This document shows, in pieces, positions 46,154 through 55,930 of a stretch of DNA of 64,000 nt; position 1 is the first letter of the stretch, and each line of letters begins with the position of its first letter. Position numbers and translations under genes: made by a program. The notes under the pieces are model-generated. The model made no database searches. It saw nothing but the letters and a program-made list of their open reading frames with translations, and was not told the DNA's origin. Location of the stretch: assembly GCF_000225825.1 (NCBI RefSeq), contig NZ_AGBX01000007.1, positions 558,001 through 622,000 on the forward strand, in the 5' to 3' direction. Source of the DNA: Brachybacterium squillarum M-6-3 (lineage in GTDB: Bacteria; Actinomycetota; Actinomycetes; Actinomycetales; Dermabacteraceae).

Positions 46154-48115
46154 TCAGTCGCCCTGGCGCTGCCCCACGCTGGGGGTGTTCTTCTGCACCG
46201 TCATCAGGAACTCGGTGTTGGACTGCGTCTTCTTCAGCCGCTCCAGCAGCAGGTCGAGCGCCTGCTGCTGCTCGAGCGCACCGAGCACACGGCGCAGCTT
46301 CCACATGATCGCGAGCTCCTCGCGGCCCATCAGCTCCTCCTCGCGGCGGGTACCGGAGGCGTTGACGTCGACGGCGGGGAAGATGCGCTTGTCGGCGAGG
46401 TTGCGCGAGAGGCGCAGCTCCATGTTGCCGGTGCCCTTGAACTCCTCGAAGATCACCTCGTCCATCTTGGAGCCGGTCTCCACCAGCGCCGAGGCGAGGA
46501 TGGTCAGCGAGCCGCCGTGCTCGATGTTGCGGGCGGCGCCGAAGAACCGCTTGGGCGGGTACAGCGCGGAGGCGTCCACACCGCCGGAGAGGATCCGGCC
46601 GGAGGCGGGGGCGGCGAGGTTGTAGGCCCGCGAGAGACGGGTGAGGGAGTCCAGCAGCACGACCACGTCGCGCCCCATCTCCACCAGGCGTTTGGCGCGT
46701 TCGATGGCGAGCTCGGCGACGATGGTGTGGTCCGAGGCCGGACGGTCGAAGGTCGAGGCGATGACCTCGCCCTTCACCGTGCGCTGCATATCGGTGACCT
46801 CCTCGGGGCGCTCGTCGACGAGCACCACCATGAGGTGGACCTCCGGGTTGTTCTCGGTGATCGCGTTGGCGATCTGCTGCATGATGATCGTCTTGCCGGC
46901 CTTGGGCGGGGCGACGATGAGGCCGCGCTGCCCCTTGCCGATCGGCGAGACCAGGTCGATCACGCGGGGGGCGAGCGAGCTGCCGGAGGTCTCCAGGCGC
47001 AGGCGCTGGTCCGGGTACAGCGGGGTGAGCTTGGTGAAGTCCACCCGCTGGCGGGCCCGCTCGGGGGTCATGCCGTTGATGGAGTCCAGGGAGACCAGGG
47101 CCGCGAACTTGCCCTGCCCGCCCTTGTTGCGACGGTTGCGGCCGCCGCCCTGCTGCGGCTCGGGAGCCTGCTGCTCCTCGCCGTCGCGGGGGGCCTTGAC
47201 CTGGCCGGTGATCGCATCGCCCTTGCGCAGGCCGTGCTTGCGCACCTGGTTCATGGTCACGTAGACGTCGCTCGCGCCGGGCAGGTAGCCGGTGGTGCGC
47301 ACGTAGGCGTTGTTGTCGCGGATGTCGAGGATGCCGGCGACGGCCACCAGCTCCTCGCCCTCGCGGACCTCGGGCTCGTCGTTCTGGTTCTGGCCGCCGC
47401 CCTGCTGGCCCTGCTCATTGCCCTGGCCGCGGCCACGACGCTTGCGGTCCCGGTTGCGATTGCGGTTGCGATTCCGCCCCCGACGGTCGTCGTCGTCCCC
47501 GCCGCGGGTGCCGCGGCGGTCGTCCTCGGACTCGCCGGAGCGGTCCGGCAGGGCGATGTCCTCCACGCGGGAGGGGCGGTCGCCCCGGTCGTTGCGGTCC
47601 TGGCGATCGTTGCGATCGCCGCGGTTGCCGCGGTTGCCGCGATCCTGGCGGTCGCCGCGGTCCTGACGGTCGCCACGGTCGCCCCGGTCCTGGCGATCAT
47701 TGCGGTCGCCGTGGTCCTGACGGTCGCCGCGGTCCTGGCGCTCGGAGCGCTTCTGCTGCTGCTCGCCGCCGGAGCGGTCGGGCAGCTCGATGCCCAGCTC
47801 GGGCTCGGAGCCGCCGTCGCGGCGGGGGCGGGAACCCTCGCCGGAATCCTGGCGGCCGTTGTCCTGGCGGCCGGAGTCCTGGCGCTCGGAGGAGGCCTCG
47901 CGCGCGGGGCGCTCCACGCGGGCGGGACGCTCGGCGGGCGCGGAGCCGCCGCCCTGGGCGGCGGAGGACGGGGCGGGGCCGCCGGAGCGGATGGCCTCGA
48001 CGAGCTCGCCCTTGCGCAGCTTGCGCACGCCCTTGATGCCCATCCCGGAGGCGATCGCCTGCAGTTCGGGGAGCTTCTTGGCGGCGAGATCGGAGGTGGG
48101 GGTGGAGTCGTTCAC
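46154..48115 (-). CDS. rho: transcription termination factor Rho with large disordered insertion (653 aa)
   Basis: This is a hexameric RNA-dependent ATPase/helicase that terminates transcription. The N-terminal helix bundle ([18 protein letters not shown], residues about 9-45) is separated from the RNA-binding cold-shock domain ([20 protein letters not shown], about 261-345) by about 205 residues of R/D/G/N/Q-rich low complexity. Walker A is APPKAGKT (402-409). The Q-loop, R-loop and [16 protein letters not shown] motifs are intact. Insertions of this kind are a known actinobacterial Rho feature that increases RNA binding. Start GTG 48115 has AAGGAAGG upstream. A 333-nt leader precedes it, where autoregulation could act. 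Confidence 0.97.
   Translation of the reverse strand: MNDSTPTSDLAAKKLPELQAIASGMGIKGVRKLRKGELVEAIRSGGPAPSSAAQGGGSAPAERPARVERPAREASSERQDSGRQDNGRQDSGEGSRPRRDGGSEPELGIELPDRSGGEQQQKRSERQDRGDRQDHGDRNDRQDRGDRGDRQDRGDRQDRGNRGNRGDRNDRQDRNDRGDRPSRVEDIALPDRSGESEDDRRGTRGGDDDDRRGRNRNRNRNRDRKRRGRGQGNEQGQQGGGQNQNDEPEVREGEELVAVAGILDIRDNNAYVRTTGYLPGASDVYVTMNQVRKHGLRKGDAITGQVKAPRDGEEQQAPEPQQGGGRNRRNKGGQGKFAALVSLDSINGMTPERARQRVDFTKLTPLYPDQRLRLETSGSSLAPRVIDLVSPIGKGQRGLIVAPPKAGKTIIMQQIANAITENNPEVHLMVVLVDERPEEVTDMQRTVKGEVIASTFDRPASDHTIVAELAIERAKRLVEMGRDVVVLLDSLTRLSRAYNLAAPASGRILSGGVDASALYPPKRFFGAARNIEHGGSLTILASALVETGSKMDEVIFEEFKGTGNMELRLSRNLADKRIFPAVDVNASGTRREEELMGREELAIMWKLRRVLGALEQQQALDLLLERLKKTQSNTEFLMTVQKNTPSVGQRQGD
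47576..47746 (-). repeat. RQD/RGD/RND tandem low-complexity repeat inside rho
   Basis: Codons 124-180 of rho encode an array of degenerate triplet units of the form R-x-D/G ([20 protein letters not shown] and so on), seen in DNA as imperfect repeats of a CGxxCCTGxCGGTCGCCG type on the plus strand. Slippage here would change insertion length without breaking the frame if it occurs in units of 9 nt. Confidence 0.85.
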
Positions 48116-48448
48116 CCGGTGTCCTTCCTTGTCGGACCGGAATCCCGGTCCCGTGTCGGTGAGGGAGCCGCGGCGCGATGGTCGGGCGCGGGGCCCGGAG
48201 CGGCGGGGCTCTGCCGTGCAGGCACGCGGAATCAGGTGCGGGGCACCGGGGCGGGCCTGCCGGGGGTGGTTCGGGGTGCGTCGACGTCGGTGCACGAGCT
48301 GCAGCGGGGCGCAGGAGCGCCGGGTGCGGGCTCGAGCGGGACGCGGATCAGGCGTGGATCGCCGTCATGGTCTTCACAGGGATGTGTACCGGGGAGTGCT
48401 CCGAGGCACTGCGACGGTGCAGACCGGCGATGCCGCCTGGACGCGCGA
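48116..48448. other. thrB-rho intergenic region and rho leader (333 nt)
   Basis: No gene is seen. On the minus strand this should hold the end of the thr operon and the rho promoter and leader. A short dyad (AGTGC-CTCGGA-GCACT, about 48396-48411) and a GGTACACAT stretch (around 48380-48390) are the only candidate signals; neither is strong. The long leader fits Rho autoregulation by premature termination, known in other bacteria, but nothing here proves it. Confidence 0.4.
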
Positions 48449-49363
48449 TCAACCTACCACACAGCGGGCGCCGTCCACCCGCAGCGGGACTTCGGCCAGG
48501 CGCCAGGCCCGCGGGTCGCCGACCACGCGGCGCACCAGCGGCGCGAGCTCGGCGCGGCGGCCCCGCATCACCAGCACCGAGGGGCCGGCGCCGGAGATCA
48601 CGGCAGGGTGCCCCTCCTGGCGCAGCACGCGCAGCAGCTCGAGGCTCTCGGGCATACCCTCGCCGCGCTGCTCCTGGTGCAGCCGCTCCTCGGTCGCCTC
48701 CAGCAGCAGCTCGGGCTCGGCGGCCAGGGCGTGCACCAGCAGCGCCGCGCGGGCGGCGGTGAAGGCGGCGTCGCGGTGGGGCACCTCGGCGGGCAGCAGA
48801 CCGCGGGCGGCGTGGGTGGACAGGGTCACGTCGGGCAGCAGCACCAGGGGGGCCAGGGCGTCCTCGGCCACCCGCAGCGAGGCGGTGCGGGCCTGCTCCC
48901 CGTGCATCCAGGAGAGCGTGACCCCGCCCAGCAGCGCCGGGGCGGCGTTGTCCGGGTGGCCTTCGATCTCGGTGGCGAGCTGCAGCAGGGTGTCGTCGTC
49001 CAGTGCCTCGGGCTCGGCCAGCAGGCCGCGGGCCAGCAGCAGCCCGGCGACGGTGGCGGCGGCGCTCGAGCCGAGGCCGCGGCCGTGCGGGATCCGGTTC
49101 ACGGTGCGCAGCCGCATCCCGACCTGCGGGGCGCCCACGTGGTCGAGCCCGTGCCGCAGGGAGCGCACCACCAGGTGCTCCTCCCCCGTCGGCACGGTGT
49201 CCGCGCCCTGCCCGGTGGCCTCGATGTCCAGGCCCCCGGTGGTCGCCTCCAGCTCGAGGTCGTCCACCAGGTCCAGGGCCAGGCCCAGGGCGTCGAAGCC
49301 GGGGCCGAGGTTCGCGGAGGTGGCGGGGACCCGGACGCGGACCCGGGTGTGCTGGATCCTCAC
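48449..49363 (-). CDS. thrB: homoserine kinase ThrB (304 aa)
   Basis: This GHMP kinase phosphorylates homoserine. The opening [23 protein letters not shown] and the phosphate-binding loop [18 protein letters not shown] are diagnostic; ISGAGPSVL is motif 3. GTG 49363 overlaps the thrC stop (GTGA). It is the third gene of the hom-thrC-thrB operon for threonine. Confidence 0.96.
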   Translation of the reverse strand: MRIQHTRVRVRVPATSANLGPGFDALGLALDLVDDLELEATTGGLDIEATGQGADTVPTGEEHLVVRSLRHGLDHVGAPQVGMRLRTVNRIPHGRGLGSSAAATVAGLLLARGLLAEPEALDDDTLLQLATEIEGHPDNAAPALLGGVTLSWMHGEQARTASLRVAEDALAPLVLLPDVTLSTHAARGLLPAEVPHRDAAFTAARAALLVHALAAEPELLLEATEERLHQEQRGEGMPESLELLRVLRQEGHPAVISGAGPSVLVMRGRRAELAPLVRRVVGDPRAWRLAEVPLRVDGARCVVG

Positions 49364-50418
49364 AGGCCGATGGCCTCGACCACGGCGCCGAGGTCCACGG
49401 GCACCACGGTGGGGGTGAGCTCGTGGCCGCGCAGTGCGGTGTCGATGTCCTTGAGGCCGTTGCCGGTGACGGTGATGACGACGGTGGCGCCCGCGGGCAC
49501 CTCGCCGCGCTCGGCCTTGGCCAGCAGCCCGGCGACGCCGGCGGCGGAGGCGGGCTCGACGAAGACGCCGACCTCGGCAGCGAGGATCTGCTGGGCGGCG
49601 AGGATCTGCTCGTCGGTGACGGCCTCGATCACGCCGCCGGAGGTGTCCCGCGCCTCGACGGCCAGGTGCCAGGAGGCGGGGGCGCCGATGCGGATGGCGG
49701 TGGCGACGGTCTCCGGGTTCGGGATCGGGCGCCCGGCCACGAAGGGGGCGGCGCCGGCGGCCTGGAAGCCCCACATGGCGGGGGTCGAGTCCACGACACC
49801 CTGCTCGTGGTACTCGCGGTAGCCCATCCAGTAGGCGGAGATGTTGCCGGCGTTGCCGACGGGCAGCAGGTGCAGGTCGGGGGCGCGGCCGAGGGCGTCG
49901 CAGACCTCGAAGGCGGCGGTCTTCTGACCCTGCAGGCGGTAGGGGTTCACCGAGTTGACCAGCTCGACGGGGTGCTCGGCGTGGAGCTTGCGGGCGATCT
50001 CCAGGCAGTCGTCGAAATTGCCCTGCACCTGCACCAGCTGCGCGCCGTGCACGACGGCCTGGGCGAGCTTCCCGGCGGCGATCTTGCCCTCGGGCAGCAG
50101 CACCACGCAGGACATGCCCGCGGCGGTGGCGTAGGCCGCGGCGGAGGCGGAGGTGTTGCCGGTGGAGGCGCCCACCACGGTGGTGGCGCCGTCGGCGAGC
50201 GCCTTGGTCATCGCGGAGACCATGCCGCGGTCCTTGAAGGAGCCGGTGGGGTTCTGCCCCTCCACCTTCACGTGCACCTCGGCGCCGGTGCGGCGGGACA
50301 GCGCGGGGGCGGCGACGAGCGGGGTGCCGCCCTCCCCCAGGCTCAGCAGGGTGTCGGTCTCGGCGAAGGGCAGGTGCTCGCGGTACTCGGCGAGCACGCC
50401 GCGCCACTGGTGGGCCAT
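49360..50418 (-). CDS. thrC: threonine synthase ThrC (352 aa)
   Basis: This PLP enzyme converts O-phosphohomoserine to threonine. The opening [18 protein letters not shown] is standard for actinobacterial ThrC; the PLP lysine is in [11 protein letters not shown], and the phosphate cup glycine loop is [17 protein letters not shown] chose ATG 50418 because AAGGAG lies 10 nt upstream; ATG 50427 would overlap the hom stop by 4 nt but leaves one base after the ribosome binding site. Confidence 0.96.
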   Translation of the reverse strand: MAHQWRGVLAEYREHLPFAETDTLLSLGEGGTPLVAAPALSRRTGAEVHVKVEGQNPTGSFKDRGMVSAMTKALADGATTVVGASTGNTSASAAAYATAAGMSCVVLLPEGKIAAGKLAQAVVHGAQLVQVQGNFDDCLEIARKLHAEHPVELVNSVNPYRLQGQKTAAFEVCDALGRAPDLHLLPVGNAGNISAYWMGYREYHEQGVVDSTPAMWGFQAAGAAPFVAGRPIPNPETVATAIRIGAPASWHLAVEARDTSGGVIEAVTDEQILAAQQILAAEVGVFVEPASAAGVAGLLAKAERGEVPAGATVVITVTGNGLKDIDTALRGHELTPTVVPVDLGAVVEAIGL

Positions 50419-50423
50419 GCGGG

Positions 50424-51749
50424 TCATTCTCCTTCGATGCGCAGGACGGAGTCGACGTCCAGGACCGTCGCGGTCCCGGCGAAGTCCGTCAGGGCGGCGG
50501 TCATGGCCGATTCGACGGCGGTGTGGGTGGTGATACCGATGTGGGCGCGGGCGGGCTCCTCCCCGTCCTCCAGCAGCTCCTGGTGGATGGTGGAGATGGA
50601 GATGCCGTGGGCGGAGAAGGTGCCGGCGATCGCGGCGAGCACGCCGGGCCGGTCCTGCACGGTGAGGGAGACGTAGAAGGCGCTGCGCAGCTCCGCGAGC
50701 GGCGCCACGGCCAGCTCGGCGTAGCTGTACTCGCGGGGGCCGACACCGCCGTGCACCCGCTGCCGGGCGGCGGAGACGGCGTCGCCGAGCACGGCGGAGG
50801 CGGTGGGGGCGCCTCCCGCGCCCTGGCCGTAGAACATGAGGGAACCGGCGGCGTCGGCCTCGATGAACACGGCGTTGAAGGCCTCGGAGACGGAGGCCAG
50901 CGGGTGGGAGGAGGGGATCAGCGCCGGGTAGACGCGGGCGGAGATCCGCTCGGACTCGCCCTCGCCGACGCGCTCGACGATGGAGAGCAGCTTGATGGTG
51001 CGGCCCATCCGGGAGGCAGCCGCGATGTCCTGGGCGGAGACCTCGGTGATGCCCTCGCAGTGCACCTCGGAGAGGTTCACCCGGGAGTGGAAGGCGAGGG
51101 AGGCGAGGATCGAGGCCTTCGCGGCGGCGTCGTGGCCCTGCACGTCGGCGGTGGGGTCGGCCTCGGCGTAGCCCAGCTCCTGGGCGGAGGCGAGGGCGTC
51201 CTGGAAGCTGGCGCCGGTGCGGGTCATCGCGTCGAGCACGTAGTTGGTGGTGCCGTTGACGATGCCGAGCACCCGCTGGATGCGGTCGCCGGCGAGGGAC
51301 TCGCGCACGGGGCGCACCAGGGGGATCGCGCCGGCGACGGCGGCCTCGAAGTGGAGGTCCACGCCGTGGGCGTCGGCCGCCTCGTAGAGGGTGACGCCGT
51401 CCTGGGCCAGCAGCGCCTTGTTGGCGGTGACGACGCTGGCGCCGTGCTCCATGGCCTCGAGCAGCAGGCTGCGGGCGGGCTCGATGCCGCCCATCACCTC
51501 GATGACGAGGTCGGCCTGGCGCACCAGGGCGGAGGCGTCGGCGGTGAGCAGCGCGCGGGGCACGTGGGGGCCGCGGTCGCGCTCGAGGTCGCGGGCGGCG
51601 ACGCCGATCACCTCGAGGCGGGCGCCGATGCGGTGGGCGAGGTCCTCGCCCTGCTCGGCGATCAGGCGGATCACCTCGGTGCCGACGGTGCCGGCGCCGA
51701 GCACGGCGACGCGCAGGGCGGGCAGGGAGGCGGGGGACACGGAGGTCAT
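50424..51749 (-). CDS. hom: homoserine dehydrogenase (441 aa)
   Basis: It reduces aspartate semialdehyde to homoserine with NAD(P)H. The nucleotide-binding loop is [35 protein letters not shown] and [19 protein letters not shown] are family signatures. A C-terminal ACT domain ([20 protein letters not shown]) implies feedback control by threonine. It is not fused to aspartokinase. It is the first gene of the thr operon, 176 nt downstream of lysA. Confidence 0.96.
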   Translation of the reverse strand: MTSVSPASLPALRVAVLGAGTVGTEVIRLIAEQGEDLAHRIGARLEVIGVAARDLERDRGPHVPRALLTADASALVRQADLVIEVMGGIEPARSLLLEAMEHGASVVTANKALLAQDGVTLYEAADAHGVDLHFEAAVAGAIPLVRPVRESLAGDRIQRVLGIVNGTTNYVLDAMTRTGASFQDALASAQELGYAEADPTADVQGHDAAAKASILASLAFHSRVNLSEVHCEGITEVSAQDIAAASRMGRTIKLLSIVERVGEGESERISARVYPALIPSSHPLASVSEAFNAVFIEADAAGSLMFYGQGAGGAPTASAVLGDAVSAARQRVHGGVGPREYSYAELAVAPLAELRSAFYVSLTVQDRPGVLAAIAGTFSAHGISISTIHQELLEDGEEPARAHIGITTHTAVESAMTAALTDFAGTATVLDVDSVLRIEGE

Positions 51750-51925
51750 GGGCGTGGTCGTCCTTCCGTGGGAGGTTCGCGGGGCCGTCGTGGGGAGAGG
51801 ACCCGGGGTCGGGCGCGCGGGGGCGCCCGGGAGGCACTGGCACTGTATCCGAGCGGCGCGGGGCCGGGCGGCGGGGATGAACGGGTGAGACCGGGCGGGC
51901 CGCGATCCGGTCGTCCCTGGCCGGC

Positions 51926-53338
51926 TCAGCCCTGGTCCAGGCCCAGCAGGTCCTCCTCGGTCTCCCGCCGCAGCAGGGTGCGCCAGGCGCCGTCCTTCAC
52001 GGCGACCACGGGCGGGCGGGGCACGTGGTTGTAGTTGGAGGCCAGGGCGTAGCAGTAGGCGCCGGTGACGGGCACGGAGACCAGGTCCCCGGCCTCGACG
52101 TCGGCGGGCAGGTACTCGTCCTTGACCACGATGTCGCCGCTCTCGCAGTGCTTGCCGACCACGCGCACCACCTCGGGGCGCTCCCCCGAGACCCGGTTCG
52201 AGAGCAGGCAGGAGTAGTCGGCGTCGTAGAGGGCAGTGCGGATGTTGTCGCTCATGCCGCCGTCCACGGAGACGTACACCCGGTGGTGGGGGCCGCCCAG
52301 GCGGACGTCCTTCACGGTGCCGACGGTGTAGAGGGTCTGGGTGGAGGGGCCGGCGATGGCGCGGCCGGGCTCGAAGGAGACGTGGGGCACCGGCAGCTCC
52401 GCCTCGTGGCACTGCTTCTCCACGATCCCGGCGATGCCGTCCATCAGCGCCTCGGGCGTGGAGGGCGTGTGCTGGGTGTTGTACATGACGCCGAAGCCGC
52501 CGCCCAGGTCGAGCTGGGTGATCGTGTGGCCGAGCTCCTCGCGCACCCGGGCGACCAGGTCGATCACGCGGCGCGCGGCGACCTCGAAGCCGCCGACGTC
52601 GAAGATCTGGGAGCCGATGTGGGAGTGCAGGCCCACCAGCTCCAGGTGCGTGGCCTCCAGCGTGCGGCGGATGGCCTCGAAGGCGTCGCCGGCACTGAGG
52701 GAGAGGCCGAACTTCTGGTCCTCGTGGGCGGTGGCGATGAACTCGTGGGTGTGCGCCTCGACGCCGGTGGTGATGCGCAGCATCACGGGGGCGGTGGTGC
52801 CGAGGGCCGCGGCGATCCGCTCCACCTGGTCGATCTCGCCGAGGGAGTCCACCACGATGCGGCCCACCCCGACCTCGAGGGCGCGGCGGATCTCGGCGTC
52901 GGACTTGTTGTTGCCGTGCAGCGCCGTGCGGGCGGGCGGGAAGCCGGCGCGCAGGGCGACGGCGAGCTCGCCGCCGGTGCAGACGTCCAGGCCCAGGCCG
53001 TCCTCGTCCACCCAGCGGGCCACCTCGGTGCACAGGAAGGACTTGCCGGCGTAGTAGACCTCTCCCCCGGCGTGGGCGCGGAAGGCCTCAGCGGCGGCGT
53101 CGCGGAATCGCCGGGCGCGGGCGCGGAAATCGTCCTCGTCGAGCACGAAGGCGGGGGTGCCGACCTCCTCGGCGAGCCGGGTGACGCTCACGCCGCCCAC
53201 CTCGACGGCGCCGTCGGCATCGCGGCGGCAGGTCTGCGACCACAGCCCGGGGATCAGGTGGTTGACGTCGGCCGGGTAGGGCAGCCAGGTGGGGGCGGCG
53301 TCGTTGCCGTGGAGGGCTCCGGCCTCGTGGGCGCGCAT
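51926..53338 (-). CDS. lysA: diaminopimelate decarboxylase LysA (470 aa)
   Basis: It makes L-lysine from meso-diaminopimelate, the last step of the pathway. It is a fold-III PLP enzyme: Lys in [37 protein letters not shown], and the catalytic Cys in [25 protein letters not shown] matches the second subunit-contacting motif. ATG 53338 has CAGGAGAG upstream. The lysA-hom order is conserved in actinobacteria. Confidence 0.97.
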   Translation of the reverse strand: MRAHEAGALHGNDAAPTWLPYPADVNHLIPGLWSQTCRRDADGAVEVGGVSVTRLAEEVGTPAFVLDEDDFRARARRFRDAAAEAFRAHAGGEVYYAGKSFLCTEVARWVDEDGLGLDVCTGGELAVALRAGFPPARTALHGNNKSDAEIRRALEVGVGRIVVDSLGEIDQVERIAAALGTTAPVMLRITTGVEAHTHEFIATAHEDQKFGLSLSAGDAFEAIRRTLEATHLELVGLHSHIGSQIFDVGGFEVAARRVIDLVARVREELGHTITQLDLGGGFGVMYNTQHTPSTPEALMDGIAGIVEKQCHEAELPVPHVSFEPGRAIAGPSTQTLYTVGTVKDVRLGGPHHRVYVSVDGGMSDNIRTALYDADYSCLLSNRVSGERPEVVRVVGKHCESGDIVVKDEYLPADVEAGDLVSVPVTGAYCYALASNYNHVPRPPVVAVKDGAWRTLLRRETEEDLLGLDQG

Positions 53339-53634
53339 GGTCTCTCCTGGGGGACGGGAACTCAGGGGGCGGGCGGCCGGTGCGGGCGGGTCCGCCGCGC
53401 GGGCACCCCAGAACCCTAGACGGGCGCCGCACGGGCTCCGGCGACCGGTCCGGCCCGTGGGCCGACCGCCCGGCGTCCCCGCGTCCCCGCTGCCCCGATT
53501 GGTCACCATCCGCGCAGGTCAGCGGGCAGGTGAACACCCCGGGAACGGGACCCCCGCAGCACGGCCGTGAGGCATCGCACTTGATAGCGTGGGTCCCGCC
53601 CACCGCCGAGCCGCGACCCCTTGGAGGACCCGCC
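53339..53634. other. divergent lysA-otsA intergenic region (296 nt)
   Basis: No gene or structured RNA was recognised. It must hold both promoters. TAGCGT at 53585-53590 is the best -10 candidate for otsA, but no -35 of quality lies 17-18 nt upstream. No lysine-riboswitch-like fold was seen on the lysA side. Confidence 0.35.
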
Positions 53635-55902
53635 GTGACCGAAGCCCCCCGCCCCGATGCCCTGCACGAGCTGGTGGTGGTCGCGAACCGGCTGCCGGTG
53701 GATGCCCGCACCCTGCCCGACGGGGCCACCGAGTGGGTCACCAGCCCGGGCGGTCTGGTCACCGCGATGGAGTCGGTGATGCGCACGGTCGACTCGGGCG
53801 CCTGGGTGGGCTGGGCGGGTTCCGCGGGCGAGGCGCCGGAGCCCTTCGAGGCGGACGGCATGTCCCTGTACCCGGTGGCGCTCGCCCAGGAGGAGGTGGA
53901 GAAGTACTACGAGGGCTTCTCCAACGCCACCCTGTGGCCGCTGTACCACGACGTGATCGTCGATCCAGAGTTCCACCGCACCTGGTGGGACGCCTACGTG
54001 GCCGCGAACCGTCGCTTCGCGAAGGCCGCGGCGGCGGTGACGGAGCCGGGCGGGATCGTCTGGGTGCACGACTACCAGCTGCAGCTGGTGCCACAGATGA
54101 TCCGCGAGACCCGCAGCGACGTGCGGATCGGCTTCTTCAACCACATCCCCTTCCCGCCGGTGGAGCTGTTCAGCCAGCTCCCCAAGCGCAACCAGATACT
54201 GCGGGGCCTGCTCGGCTCCGACGTGGTCGGCTTCCAGCGCGAGAGCGACGCCCAGAACTTCGTGGCCGCGGTGCGCAAGCTGCTGGGCCATCACGTGGAC
54301 GGGCAGCGGATCACCGTGCCCGGCCTCGGCTCGGCGCCGGCCCGGGAGGTCGTCGCCCACACCTTCCCGATCTCGATCGACACCCAGGCGGTCTCCGCCC
54401 TCACCGAGGACGAGCAGATCCGGGCGCGCGCCCGTCAGCTGCGCGAGGACCTCGGGAACCCGGAGAAGATCGTGCTGGGCGTGGACCGGCTGGACTACAC
54501 CAAGGGCATCCGCCACCGACTGAAGGCCTGGGGCGAGCTGCTGAACGACGGCGCCGTGGACCCCCGCGAAGTGGTGATGGTGCAGGTCGCCACGCCCTCG
54601 CGGGAGCGGGTGGAGGCCTACCGGCAGCTGCGCGACGAGGTGGAGCTGACCGTGGGCCGGATCAACGGCGACCACGCCCCCATCGGCCGTCCCGCCGTGT
54701 CCTACCTGCACCGCTCCTTCGACCGGCGCGAGATGACGGCCCTGTTCATGGCCGCCGACGTGGTGCTGGTGACGGCCCTTCGGGACGGCATGAACCTGGT
54801 GGCCAAGGAGTACGTGGCCTCCCGCGCCGACGAGCAGGGGGTGCTGGTGCTCTCCGAGTTCGCGGGCGCCGCCGACGAGCTGCGCGCCGCGATCCGGGTG
54901 AACCCCCACGACATCGACGACCTGAAGTCCGCGATCCTGCGCGCGCTGAAGCTGCCGGAGGAGGAGCAGCGCGAGGCGATGACCTCCCTGCGCCGACAGG
55001 TGGTCGACCACGACGTGCAGGCCTGGGCCCACGCCTTCCTGCAGGAGCTGGAACAGGTGGGCCGCCCCGAGTCGACGACGGTGCCGGTGCGGCTGGCCGG
55101 GAACGAGGCGCCTGGGCCGGACGCCCTGGCGGCGGCGCTGGAAGCCTTCGCCGAGGTGCCGCGGATCCTGGTGGCGAGCGACTTCGACGGGGTGCTGGCG
55201 CCGATCGTGGCGGACCGCCACGCGGTCGAGGCCGACCACCGCTCCCTCGGCGCGCTGCGGGAGCTGGCGGAGATGGACGGCGCCGCGGTGGCGCTGGTCT
55301 CCGGTCGGGCGCTGACGAACCTGGACCACCACACCCGGATGCCGAGCTCGGTGGTGCTGGTGGGCTCGCACGGCGCCGAGGTGGGCGCGCTGCCGCCGTG
55401 GATGCACGCGGAGGTGCTGGACTCGGCGGCGCTGACCATGACCGAGGAGAAGGAGCACCTGCTCGCCTCGATCACCCGCACCCTGCACCGGATCGCCGCC
55501 GCCCACCCGGGCGCGGAGGTGGAGACGAAGCCCGCGGCGGCCGTCCTGCACACCCGCAACGCCCGCGGCCGCGGCGGCACCAACGCCACCGAGGCGGCGC
55601 TGGAGTACGCGCAGACCCTGCCGGACGTGACCGTGACCCCCGGCAAGGAGGTCGTGGAGTTCTCGGTGGTCGACACCTCCAAGGGCATCGCGGTGGAAGC
55701 GCTGGCACGGGCCAGCGCCGCCGACGCCATCCTGTACCTGGGCGACGACGTCACCGACGAATCGGTCTTCGGGCGGCTCGGCGAGCGGGACCTCGGCATC
55801 AAGGTGGGCGAGGGCGACACCGCCGCGCATCACCGGGTGGCCGACCCGGAGGCGGTGCGCGAGGTTCTGACCCGGATGGCGGAGCTGCGCCGCAGCGCCT
55901 GA
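53635..55902 (+). CDS. otsAB: bifunctional trehalose-6-phosphate synthase/phosphatase OtsA-OtsB (755 aa)
   Basis: It makes trehalose from UDP-glucose and glucose-6-P. Residues 1 to about 475 are a GT20 synthase: VVVANRLPV, WVHDYQLQLVPQMIRE, FFNHIPFPP, VDRLDYTKGI, RDGMNLVAKEYVA. Residues about 510-755 are an HAD phosphatase: VASDFDGVLAPI with the nucleophile Asp, ALVSGRALTNL, VGSHGAEVG, and YLGDDVTDE. Start GTG 53635 has TTGGAGG 7 nt upstream. The encoded pair could feed the GlgE pathway (via TreS and Pep2) if those enzymes exist elsewhere in the genome. Confidence 0.95.
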   Translation: MTEAPRPDALHELVVVANRLPVDARTLPDGATEWVTSPGGLVTAMESVMRTVDSGAWVGWAGSAGEAPEPFEADGMSLYPVALAQEEVEKYYEGFSNATLWPLYHDVIVDPEFHRTWWDAYVAANRRFAKAAAAVTEPGGIVWVHDYQLQLVPQMIRETRSDVRIGFFNHIPFPPVELFSQLPKRNQILRGLLGSDVVGFQRESDAQNFVAAVRKLLGHHVDGQRITVPGLGSAPAREVVAHTFPISIDTQAVSALTEDEQIRARARQLREDLGNPEKIVLGVDRLDYTKGIRHRLKAWGELLNDGAVDPREVVMVQVATPSRERVEAYRQLRDEVELTVGRINGDHAPIGRPAVSYLHRSFDRREMTALFMAADVVLVTALRDGMNLVAKEYVASRADEQGVLVLSEFAGAADELRAAIRVNPHDIDDLKSAILRALKLPEEEQREAMTSLRRQVVDHDVQAWAHAFLQELEQVGRPESTTVPVRLAGNEAPGPDALAAALEAFAEVPRILVASDFDGVLAPIVADRHAVEADHRSLGALRELAEMDGAAVALVSGRALTNLDHHTRMPSSVVLVGSHGAEVGALPPWMHAEVLDSAALTMTEEKEHLLASITRTLHRIAAAHPGAEVETKPAAAVLHTRNARGRGGTNATEAALEYAQTLPDVTVTPGKEVVEFSVVDTSKGIAVEALARASAADAILYLGDDVTDESVFGRLGERDLGIKVGEGDTAAHHRVADPEAVREVLTRMAELRRSA

Positions 55903-55930
55903 GCCTCCGGGAGCGGCTGCCTCGCGCGAC

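Noticed and set aside
47576-47746. CRISPR-like or satellite repeat
   Set aside because: The units are degenerate, in frame with rho, have no unique spacers and encode an R/D/G-rich protein segment.
51750-51925. Threonine-type attenuator or riboswitch between lysA and hom
   Set aside because: No Thr/Ile-rich leader peptide and no strong alternative hairpins were seen in the 176 nt.
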